Positions 30,801 through 42,800 of a DNA stretch of 64,000 bases are shown piece after piece. How positions within the stretch are numbered: position 1 is the stretch's first letter; each line of letters opens with the position of its first letter. The translations under genes were made by a program, and so were the position numbers. The notes under the pieces are model-generated. The model was not told the DNA's origin and ran no database searches. It was given only the letters and a program-made list of their open reading frames with translations. The DNA is from Spinacia oleracea (lineage: Eukaryota; Streptophyta; Magnoliopsida; Caryophyllales; Amaranthaceae). Location of the stretch: positions 18,850,247 through 18,914,246 of the forward strand of contig NC_079488.1 in NCBI RefSeq assembly GCF_020520425.1, written 5' to 3'.

Positions 30801-33800
30801 CATAACTCTATAAATAAAGGCCTAGGGGTCATAATTTATACACAAGTTTCAAAGTATTCAAAAGTGAGTTTTTTGAGAGAAAATTAAAACACACATCTTG
30901 CTCATAAAGTGCCGAAATTTTCTAGTACCTTAAGGGCGATTCTAGTTGGTCAATCTTAAGGCGGATCCGGACGTGCTGTGGACTATCTACGGAGGGACGA
31001 CACTTGGAGTCCTAAAGACTTGTTCTTGTTCGGTTCGGGCGCAGCTAGGGAGGGCATGCAACAAAGAGTATGCATCTAAATTATGCTATATGATTATGTG
31101 TAAATAATATGTTGTCTTGGGTTAATGGTTGTTTCCGCATGATCTATGTAATGTCATATGTATCATAACCTAACAGTGGTATCACGAGCCCCTTATTATT
31201 TTCATAATCTAAATTGCATGAACATGGTTAAATATTACAAATTTGCAAGAATTAAAAGGGGTGATTAATTTTCGTAATTGTTAATTAATTGCAAATTGCG
31301 TTTATTTAATTATACGTACGCAGTTTTTCGGCAGTTTCTTCGTTACTCATCCGAATTGAGTGATTTTTGTGTCAATTCCGCATGTAAAAGGCATTCTAAA
31401 ATTTTGACAAAAAAAGTATTTTTCTGCCGAACCCAGAATTCTCAAATTCGAAGCCTAACTATGACTTTTCGAAGGTTTTAGTTTTTCGAATGCAAAATTT
31501 CGTAAATTTAAGATGTTAAATTAAATATTTGCGATTCTTGTTGATAAATCTTGAATTTTTGATTGACCTACTGCATATGTTTAACAAGTTTGAATGCCTA
31601 GTCTTGTTAATTATGCAATCTAATTTGTAATTATGATTAATTTGTTGAAAATTAGAATAATTTAGAATTAATTTGATTTTCATAATTAATTGTAATTTAA
31701 TTAGAAACCTATGATTAAAAACCACCATAAAAATTGTAAATTTACGATAAATTTTAAATTTTTATGACCTAGACTTGAATCCATAACAATCGGAAATCAA
31801 TTGGATAATAAATTTTCGATTTTTTCGCCCTAAAATTATGAAATTAATAATATTTATTAATTTGTCATTAATTTTAAATATAAATTTTAAATTTTATGCG
31901 ATTCGTTCATATAACTTGCACGCACGAAGCAATGGACGCTTCGTGTTACCCTTAAGGGGTGTTGTATAATGCGAGCATGCGACGACGAGCAAGGGAGCTC
32001 GTCGCCCGTGCGGCACGAATGCAATGAGCAAGGGCGTAGTGCACGAGCACAAGGCAGCAGCCCTGCCTTGTGTCGTGTGCCACGAGCAATGAACGAATGG
32101 GCATGGGCGAAGGGCGAGCCAAGGCAGTCGCGTGTGGGCAGCAAGCGAGCTGCGCCACAGCGCGCACTGCCTCGCACAAGAGCGCGCAGCCTCGCGCGCA
32201 GCGAGCGCAAGCTCGCGTGCCACGAGCGCTGCGCCCAGCATCACTCGCGTGCACAGCGCGCGATGTCGCGCGCCCAGCGAGCGATGTCGCGCGCCAGCGA
32301 GCGATGGCTCGCGCCAGCGAGCGATGGCTCGCGCGCACAGCGAGCGATGTCGCGCGCCCAGCGAGCGATGGCTCGCGCGCCCAGCGAGCGATGTCGCGCG
32401 CCCAGCGAGCGATGTCGCGCGCGCGCACTGCGAGCGATAGCTCGCGTGCGATGAGCGCTGGCGCGCGCAGCGAGCACGATGTGTGCGGAGGCTTGCGATA
32501 GGGAAGCAGCAGCTATGCGACGAGCGCATGGGCTGCGCGCACATGGCCAGCAATGGCTGTGTGCGCACGGTCCATGGGCGTGCAACGCGTAGGGTGTTTG
32601 CGTTACGATTAGATCGTTTTGAATGTTTAATTTGAAAATTTCAGTTCACGTAATTTTAATTAATTTTAAAATTAATAATTTGAATTATTTTCTTGGATTT
32701 TAATTTTGAATATTATAATTATAATAAATGTTACTTATTCTAATTATTTTACTAAAATTAAAATCATGAATTAATTTAAATACGACTGAAATTAAATTAA
32801 ATTTTTGGATTCAATTATAAATTGATATGAGCTTTAAATTTTAATTAAATTTGTATGTTTCCGGTTGGACTAGAAATACATTTTTATGTTTAAAATTGGT
32901 AAAGCATATGAATTTACTGGTTTAAGTGGGAGCGCTTTTTAGTCATAAACTCTTGATTAGGTCTACAAATCCTTAAGGTTAAAACAACTTGATTAGAATT
33001 AATAAGGACTGAATAATTGGTAGATTATTGGTGCCCTTGATTAATTGCTGCAAATGTTTACGTGATGCATAATGTGTTTTACTAACCAGCTATGTGGGCC
33101 ATTCATGATAATGAATGGGTGAATGGTATATATTGTATATGTACTGTTTTGCAGGTTATGAAGTGACTAGTATGGCCCAAATAGGATAGAAAATATGGTC
33201 TGCGTACCATTAATTTGAATGTAATTGGTCTAAAGTACCAAAGTTGTTTTTCAATTCAAATATGGTCTGCGTACCATCAAATAGTTGTAATTAGTTTTAG
33301 TTATAGCTTATCCTATTTGAAGAAAATGGTGCCTCCCACGGAGATTTTCAAGACGGACTTTGAAGTCAAAGCTTCAAGATGAAGTCGGGCCATACTAGAT
33401 CACAAATATCTTATGCATGTTTTAAGTTATTTATTGCTTTAAATATGTCTTAAAATGCATGAGATCAAAAGCTTGATTATGTTGCATGATTAAGGATTTT
33501 AGTTCACTTAAAATCTAACCAACATAGTAAGAGCCTTAAGTTCCAAACTTAAAAATTGAGTTAAAAGGTGCCATGCCAAAATATACACTTGCTTGGATAT
33601 CCTTTACATCAATCTAGTAATAGTTTTCGCTCAGCGAGGTGTTACTTATTGGTCCTAAAGGGGCAAGGTACACAAATAATTGTGAGTACATGTTAGTTTT
33701 GGTGAAACTCAACGATATAAGTAAGGAGTCCTTTTATGTCGTGGCAAATTCGATAGGTTTACCTAATAAGTTCTTAGACGTACCTATCAACCAAGAATAG

Positions 33801-36800
33801 TTTCTAGACTATTAGCAAAAGGCTTTTGCTTACCTAAGATATTCTAGGATTAAGTCGACAAACTGTGCTTAGTTCTTCAATGATTTTAGGATCTTGGAAT
33901 CATTTTATTCACACCTGCCGGAACACATAACTTGAATAAAATGCTAATAAACATTGAATTATGCATGTATGCTAGAATTTAAGTTTATTAAGAGAAACTG
34001 TGAATGGTTATTTATTTGTTTATTCTTTTCAATTGTAGTTTTAATATGGCAAACAACAATCAAAACATCATCATGGGTTCTGAGCTTATGGTCAAGCTGA
34101 ACCTGACAAATTTTCTTGAATGGGAAGCTAAGCTAGTTGAAATAGTCAAACTCAATGGACTTGAGTATGTACTATCACATCCCATGCCAAGCTACTATGC
34201 CAGAGACATGACCCCTGAGAGATTTTACGCCTGGGATGCGGATCTCAAAAAGGTTATGAGTCTCATGCTGAACAATATCCCTGATGATTGGGCTAGAAGG
34301 TTTGTAGCCTATGAACCTTTTACGCTCATCAAGAATCTGAGGGATATCTGTCGTGGAAGTACGGAGGACAGGGACCTGAACGTCCATGAGTTGATTGAAT
34401 CAATGTCTGGGCTAAAGGTTAGTTCTCCCAACAGGTGTTATAGGATGGAGGTCCAAGAAACACATGTTCAGCTCCTTCGCACTAAACAGAGGGTAGGCGT
34501 CCCACTGAGGTTCCATGTGGATCTTATGTGTTCATATTTTGATCGCCTAAGTCTACTAGGAACACCAATAAGCGAAAGGATGGCAGTCTCTGTCTTGCTC
34601 AATTCACTACACAGTGGGTTTGGTCGCTTCAAGCAACAATACCTAAGTGAACCAAGAGAAGAAACAGTTGCAGAATTTATTCACCTTGTCAGAAAGGCTG
34701 AAATAGTACTGGACTGTGAAGCCAAAGATTTACTCAAGGCTAGAAAGAGACCATTCAAGAAAGGTGGAAAGTCCAAGGGCAATGCTAAATCAAAGCAGGA
34801 CAAGTCCACATCAAGCTGTCTTTATTGTGATGGAATAGGCCATTACAAAAGAGAATGTCCAAAGCTAAAGGAAGATCAGAAGAACGGAACAGTCGTTCCA
34901 TCTTCAGGTATTTTCGTTATAGACTGTATACTTGCTAATTCAACTTCTTGGGTATTAGATACAGGTTGTGGCTCACACTTATGTTCCAATCCACAGGGAC
35001 TAAGAAGAAGTAGAAAGTTAAGCAAGGGTGAAGTCGACCTACGAGTGGGAAATGGAGCACGGATTGCTGCATTAGCCGTAGGAACTTACTATTTGTCGTT
35101 GCCCTCCGGGCTAGTTTTGGAACTGGAAGAATGTTTCCATGTTCCAAGTCTTACTAAAAACATCATTTCAGTTTCTTGCTTAGATGCTAAGGGATTTTCC
35201 TTTATAATAAAAGACAATAGTTGTTCGTTTTATTTTAAAGAGATGTTTTATGGATCTGCTAGATTAGTCAATGGACTTTATTTATTAGATCACGACAAAC
35301 AAGTATATAACATAAATACCAAAAAGGCCAAAAAGGATGATTCAGATCTCACCTATCTGTGGCATTGTCGATTAGGCCATATAAACTTGAAACGCTTAGA
35401 AAGACTTCAAAGGGAAGGAATTCTAGAACCATTTGACTTAGAGGATTATGGTAAATGCGAATCATGTTTACTTGGCAAAATGACAAAGCAACCTTTCTCT
35501 AAAGTTGGAGAAAGAGCAAATGAACTATTGGGTTTAATCCATACAGATGTATGTGGACCAATGAGTACAAATGCTAGAGGTGGTTTCAGCTACTTTATCA
35601 CTTTCACTGATGACTTCAGTAGGTATGGTTATGTCTACCTAATGAAGCATAAGTCTGAATCCTTTGACAAATTCAAGGAATTTCAGAGTGAAGTAGAGAA
35701 TCAATTAGGCAAGAAGATTAAGGCACTGCGGTCTGATAGAGGCGGTGAATATCTGAGCTATGAATTTGATGACCATCTGAAAGAATGTGGAATTCTATCA
35801 GAATTGACTCCTCCTGGAACACCACAATGGAACGGTGTGTCAGAACGGAGGAACAGAACCTTGCTAGACATGGTCAGGTCAATGATGGGTCAGGCCGAAC
35901 TTCCATTAGAATTTTGGGGACATGCACTAAATACAGCTGCACTCACTATAAATAGAGCTCCGTCTAAAGCTGTCGAAAAGACTCCATACGAATTATGGTT
36001 TGGAAAGCCTCCAAATGTGTCTTTTCTTAAGATTTGGGGATGTGAAGTATACGTCAAACGATTAATTTCAGACAAACTTCATCCAAAATCTGACAAATGT
36101 ATCCTTGTGGGCTATCCAAAGGAAACAAAGGGGTATTACTTCTACAATACATCTGAGAACAAAGTGTTTGTTGCTCGAGATGGTGTCTTTTTGGAGAAGG
36201 ATCACATTTCCAAAATGACAAGTGGGAGAAAAGTAGACCTCGAAGAAATTCGAGTCGAACAACAAACTCTAGAGAATGCTCAAGATGACATTCAGGATGA
36301 AACTCAGAGATCTTTAGAAGAATCTGGTGAGAATCATGGTCAATCTAGAAATGTTACCCCGCGTAGATCGCAAAGATATAGATCTCAACCGGAAAGGTAC
36401 TTAGGTATTTTGACGAATGAGAGCTATGACGTTCTATTACTTGAAAGTGATGAACCTGCGACTTACAAGCAAGCTATGACGAGCCCTAGCTCCAAGCAGT
36501 GGCAAGAAGCCATGCAATCTGAATTAGACTCCATGTCTGAAAACCAAGTATGGGATTTGGTCGATTTGCCAGATGGCTACCAAGCCATTGGAAGCAAATG
36601 GGTTTTCAAACTGAAAAAGGACAAGGATGGGAAACTTGAAGTTTTCAAAGCTAGATTGGTTGCAAAAGGTTACAGGCAAGTCCACGGTGTGAATTACGAT
36701 GAAACCTTTTCACCAGTTGCAATGCTAAAGTCTATTCGAATAATGTTAGCAATCGCTGCATATTACGATTACGAAATATGGCAGATGGATGTCAAAACTG

Positions 36801-39800
36801 CTTTCTTAAACGGCGTTTTAACAGAAACTGTGTTTATGACACAGCCTGAAGGTTTTGAGGATCCAAAGAATGCTAAAAAGGTATGCAAGCTAAAGAAGTC
36901 AATCTACGGGTTGAAGCAGGCATCCAGGAGCTGGAATATACGTTTTGATGAAGCAGTCAGTGACTTTGGTTTCATCAAGAACACGGACGAATCTTGTGTA
37001 TACAAGAAGGTCAGTGGGAGCAAAATTGCTTTCCTAGTATTATATGTCGACGACATATTGCTTATCGGAAATGACATTCCTATGTTGAACTCTGTCAAGA
37101 TTTGGCTTGGGAAATGTTTTTCGATGAAGGATCTAGGAGAAGCACAGTACATATTGGGCATCAAGATTTACAGAGATAGATCTAAAAAGATGATTGGACT
37201 TAGTCAAAGCACTTATATCAATAAGGTGCTTGATAGGTTCAAGATGGCGGACTCCAAGCGAGGCTACCTACCCATGTCTCATGGAATGACTCTAAGCAAG
37301 ACTCAGTGCCCAAAAACACTTGATGAGCGTAGACGAATGAATGGGATTCCATATGCATCATTGATTGGTTCAATAATGTATGCTATGATATGTACACGCC
37401 CGGATATTGCGTACGCACTCAGTACTACGAGCAGATACCAGTCAGACCCAGGAGAGGCGCATTGGACTGCTGCCAAGAACATTCTGAAGTACCTGAAAAG
37501 GCACAAAGATGACTTCCTGGTCTATGGTGGAGATGATGAATTAATTGTTAAAGGCTATACGGACGCAAGTTTCCAAACCGACAAAGATGATTTCAGATCA
37601 CAGTCTGGGTTTGTCTTCTGCCTCAACGGAGGAGCAGTAAGCTGGAAAAGTGCTAAGCAAAGCACCATTGCGGATTCTACAACTGAAGCGGAGTACATTG
37701 CTGCACATGAAGCAGCAAAGGAAGCTATATGGCTAAGGAAGTTCATAGGAGAACTTGGTGTAGTCCCCTCCATTAAAGGACCAATAGCCCTGTATTGTGA
37801 TAATAACGGAGCTATTGCACAGGCAAAAGAGCCTAGACACCACCAGAGAGTCAAGCATGTACTTCGTAGATTTCACCTTCTACGAGAGTTCGTTGAAAGA
37901 AAAGAAGTCGAGATAAGCAAAATTGGAACTGATGACAACATATCAGATCCATTAACTAAACCTCTGCCGCAAGCGAAGCACAACTCGCACACTGCAGCTA
38001 TGGGAATCAAGCATATTGGAGAATGGCTTTGATGTCTCTGTTTAATGTTTTAAAGTTTTAGAGTTTAAATCTTTGTAAAACATTATTGGTTAATCATTCA
38101 CAATAAATGAAAGGAATTCATTTTTCCATTTAATTTGTGGTTTATTAAATGATGAGTCCCTTCAACTTGACGATATATTCAAGATAGACTGTCAGGACCA
38201 GTCCTGTGACTAAGAAATGTCTATCAAGTGAACTTGAATGTCAAAGGTTGAAAATGGTCCCTAATCGGAGTTTTCTATAAAATTGGACGCATAGAAAACG
38301 TTAGACGATTAGAATGCAAGATGACTAGTAGTTCTGTTTCTTGAACTATGTGGACATGGCAATGTCATAATCATTTGCATAGATACTTACTTTGGGAAGA
38401 CTAGTATCGGACAAAGACCTATGAAACTTTACTGTAAGAGATGAAAATCTGTCATGAGTAAATTTCATTAAAATTATTAGACACTAAATCCTCAATACCT
38501 GAGTGATTTGAGATTACTTGTTTGAGAACTGGTTGCTTTGACGTTGACCAACCGTCGCACCGTAAAAGGAGGCTATAAAGGCAACGCTCAGGTAATCACC
38601 TATCAAACGAAGTCTAATCTCAAGATCGCAAGATTGGGATTTTCCTCCCATAAATCGGGATGAGATGCTTAAAAGTTGTACAAGGCCACTCGGAGAGCTA
38701 GAAACTGTGAAATGCATGGCCGTGCTCGGATGAATCATAGGCTATGATTATCTGTTTATTTGATCAGTTAAACTCTGAAACCGAGGAACACCTCTGGACA
38801 TAATAAGGATGACAACTCTTACCTTATGTTCAAGAGCAAGCATCGAGCGACAAAGGAATTAGGAAATGCACACTTGTCCCTAAGGACAAGTGGGAGACTG
38901 AAGGAAATAATGCCCTTGGTCCAAGTATGCATTCTATGTTAAGTCTAATAAATGCGGTTCAGTATTAATTAACAAGTTAATAATTCAGTGAGATCAAGTG
39001 AGCTGAATGCCTAGCTAGAGGCCGCTTCAGTTCAAGTGGAATTAATGATATTAATCCACAGCTTACTCTTGACTGAACCCGTAGGGTCACACAAATAGTA
39101 CGTAAACGGATCAAGTATTTAATGGCATTAAATACTCCATCTATGAATATTCGGAACCGACGGATCTTGGTTTCAGTGGGAGCTAAGATCGTCACAGGCA
39201 AGAAATGAATACTCCGGAAACGATGATATTGCCGGAAACGGAAATATGGATCGTATCGGAAATATGAATATTATCCAAGTCGTAGATGTTGCCGGAAACG
39301 GAAACATGGTACGTATCGGAAAATATTATTGGAAATGGAAATATTGCCAGAATCGGAAATATTGTCGGAAACGGAAATATTGTCAGAATCGGAAATATTA
39401 CCGGAATCGAAAATAATTCCGGAAACGGAAATATTAAATATTTGTTCGAAACGGAAATTAATTCCGGAATCGGAAATATTAAATATTGTTCGTATCGGAA
39501 ATGAATTCCGGAATCGGGAATTTAATCGGAAGCGTATCGTACGAATCAGCATCGGACGAGGCTCGCTAGACGAAGGCCCAGCACAAAGCCAGGCCATCGC
39601 CCAGCGAGCCGCACGCAACGCACGCCTCGACCAGGCCCAGCGCAAGGCCAGGCCCAGCCTAGACACCACCAGAGAGTCAAGCATGTACTTCGTAGATTTC
39701 ACCTTCTACGAGAGTTCGTTGAAAGAAAAGAAGTCGAGATAAGCAAAATTGGAACTGATGACAACATATCAGATCCATTAACTAAACCTCTGCCGCAAGC

Positions 39801-42800
39801 GAAGCACAACTCGCACACTGCAGCTATGGGAATCAAGCATATTGGAGAATGGCTTTGATGTCTCTGTTTAATGTTTTAAAGTTTTAGAGTTTAAATCTTT
39901 GTAAAACATTATTGGTTAATCATTCACAATAAATGAAAGGAATTCATTTTTCCATTTAATTTGTGGTTTATTAAATGATGAGTCCCTTCAACTTGACGAT
40001 ATATTCAAGATAGACTGTCAGGACCAGTCCTGTGACTAAGAAATGTCTATCAAGTGAACTTGAATGTCAAAGGTTGAAAATGGTCCCTAATCGGAGTTTT
40101 CTATAAAATTGGACGCATAGAAAACGTTAGACGACTAGAATGCAAGATGACTAGTAGTTCTGTTTCTTGAACTATGTGGACATGGCAATGTCATAATCAT
40201 TTGCATAGATACTTACTTTGGGAAGACTAGTATCGGACAAGACCTATGAAACTTTACTGTAAGAGATGAAAGTCTGTCATAAGTAAATTTCATTAAATTA
40301 TTAGACACTAAATCCTCAATACCTGAGTGATTTGAGATTACTTGTTTGAGAACTGGTTACTTTGACGTTGACCAACCGTCGCACCGTAAAAGGAGGCTAT
40401 AAAGGCAACGCTCAGGTAATCACCTATCAAACGAAGTCTAATCTCAAGATCGCAAGATTGGGATTGTCCTCCCATAAATCGGGATGAGATGCTTAAAAGT
40501 TGTACAAGGCCACTCGGAGAGCTAGAAACTGTGAAATGCATGGCCGTGCTCGGATGAATCATAGGCTATGATTATCTGTTTATTTGATCAGTTGAACTCT
40601 GAAACCGAGGAACACCTCTTGACATAATAAGGATGACAACTCTTACCTTATGTTCAAGAGCAAGCATCGAGCGACAAAGGAATTAGGAAATGCACACTTG
40701 TCCCTAAGGACAAGTGGGAGACTGAAGGAAATAATGCCCTTGGTCCAAGTATGCATTCTATGTTAAGTCTAATAAATGCGGTTCAGTATTAATTAACAAG
40801 TTAATAATTCAGTGAGATCAAGTGAGCTGAATGCCTAGCTAGAGGCCGCTTCAGTTCAAGTGGAATTAATGATATTAATCCACAGCTTACTCTTGACTGA
40901 ACCCGTAGGGTCACACAAATAGTACGTAAACGGATCAAGTATTTAATGGCATTAAATACTCCATCTATGAATATTCGGAACCGACGGATCTTGGTTTCAG
41001 TGGGAGCTAAGATCGTCACAGGCAAGAAATGAATACTCCGGAAACGATGATATTGCCGAAAACGGAAATATGGATCGTATCGGAAATATGAATATTATCC
41101 AAGTCGTAGATGTTGCCGGAAACGGAAACATGGTACGTATCGGAAAATATTATTGGAAATGGAAATATTACCAGAATCGGAAATATTGCCGGAAACGGAA
41201 ATATTGTCAGAATCGGAAATATTACCGGAATCGGAAAATAATTCCGGAAACGGAAATATTAAATATTTGTTCGAAACGGAAATTAATTCCGGAATCGGAA
41301 ATATTAAATATTGTTCGTATCGGAAATAAATTCCGGAACTGGAAATTTAATCGGAAGCGTATCGTACGAATTAGCATCGGACGAGGCCTGCCGGACGAAG
41401 GCCCAGCACGAAGCCGGGCCATCGCCCAGCAAGCACGCGCGCGCCACAAGCCCAGCCAAGGCAGCGCCCAGGCCTACCACAAGGCAGGCCCAGCGCGCGC
41501 CAAGGCCACCGTTGCGTGGGCCGCGCTGCGTGGGCTGCTGCTCGCACGCGCATGGGCAGCCCTTGTGGCTGCCGTGTGTGTGTGAGTTTGTGCTCATGCG
41601 TGATTCCTAAATCTACAAGAGTCAGTGTATGATTAAATTTCTATTCCTAATTGGATAAATTAATTAAATAGAATTCATGTAGGATTCTAATTTCAATTAA
41701 TTCGTATCCTACTAGGATTACGATTCCTTTTCCATAACTCTATAAATAAAGGCCTAGGGGTCATAATTTATACACAAGTTTCAAAGTATTCAAAAGTGAG
41801 TTTTTTGAGAGAAAATTAAAACACACATCTTGCTCATAAAGTGCCGAAATTTTCTAGTACCTTAAGGGCGATTCTAGTTGGTCAATCTTAAGGCGGATCC
41901 GGACGTGCTGTGGACTATCTACGGAGGGACGACACTTGGAGTCCTAAAGACTTGTTCTTGTTCGGTTCGGGCGCAGCTAGGGAGGGCACGCAACAAAGAG
42001 TATGCATCTAAATTATGCTATATGATTATGTGTAAATAATATGTTGTCCTGGGTTAATGGTTGTTTCCGCATGATCTATGTAATGTCATATGTATCATAA
42101 CCTAACAGGCCCACCCTAGGCAAAGGGAAGATCCGCCATTGCTTAAACACCCAATATTGGTCCACTTAACTTAACATGACCACTATTAAGTACTCTGTAG
42201 TATCATGATCCCTATAATATGTGTTCTTTAAGGGTTTACAAAAGGTTCTAACAAGAATAGCAAATACTCCGTACTTATTAAGGATATAGTTCTTTCACAA
42301 GGACATTTCTAAAGAAATACAGCATTAGAATCAAAATTCATAGTTACAACCAAATTCACAACCTACATATACCAACCAAAGCCAAAATAAAGCAATAAAC
42401 CGAATACTTCTTGTAAAAGACAGTATGACAGGTTCCGTTTCGTTATCAGATATTAGTCAAACAAAAAACAATAGAACAATAGGAAGAGAAATAAAGGTAA
42501 GGACCTGTTTGGTGCAACCAGGGGATTCATCAGCAGGATAAAAGTAGACAACAACAGGCTTCCCTTTAAACTTAGACAAGCTCACATTCCTTCCATCTTG
42601 ATCTTTCAAACTAAATGCTGGTGCCAAAGTACCTTCTTTAACCTGCATTTTCAACAAATAATTTACAAAAATTAACAAAAAAAAACCAGAAAAATAATAA
42701 TATAAATAGTCCCCTAATCAAGCATAAATTTGAGATGTAATTAGATTGCTTAGGTGTGATTAGATAACTTTGGGCACCTAAATTTAACCTCTTCTAATAA

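Larger units (their letters stand above)
29791..42107 (+). mobile_element. Ty1-copia retrotransposon with internal extra LTR, plus strand
   Basis: TG...CA LTRs of 1385 bp at both ends (29791-31175 and 40723-42107) show only about four visible differences (about 99.7% identity), and a perfect 5-bp duplication GGCCC flanks the unit (29786-29790 and 42108-42112). Between them lie the primer-binding site, a 2.8-kb leader, one intact Gag-Pol frame, the 3' region with polypurine tract, then a 757-bp partial LTR (38899-39655), a second copy of the 3' internal region (39656-40722) with its own polypurine tract, and the true 3' LTR. It lies in intron 2 of PrxQ-B, antisense to the gene. Motifs such as [17 protein letters not shown] suggest an Angela/TAR-like lineage (inference). 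Confidence 0.95.

Noticed and set aside
31887-32585. Long overlapping open frames on both strands (up to about 220 codons)
   Set aside because: They lie in a GC-rich minisatellite where stop codons are rare in every frame; the products are Arg/Ala/Ser repeats without domains.
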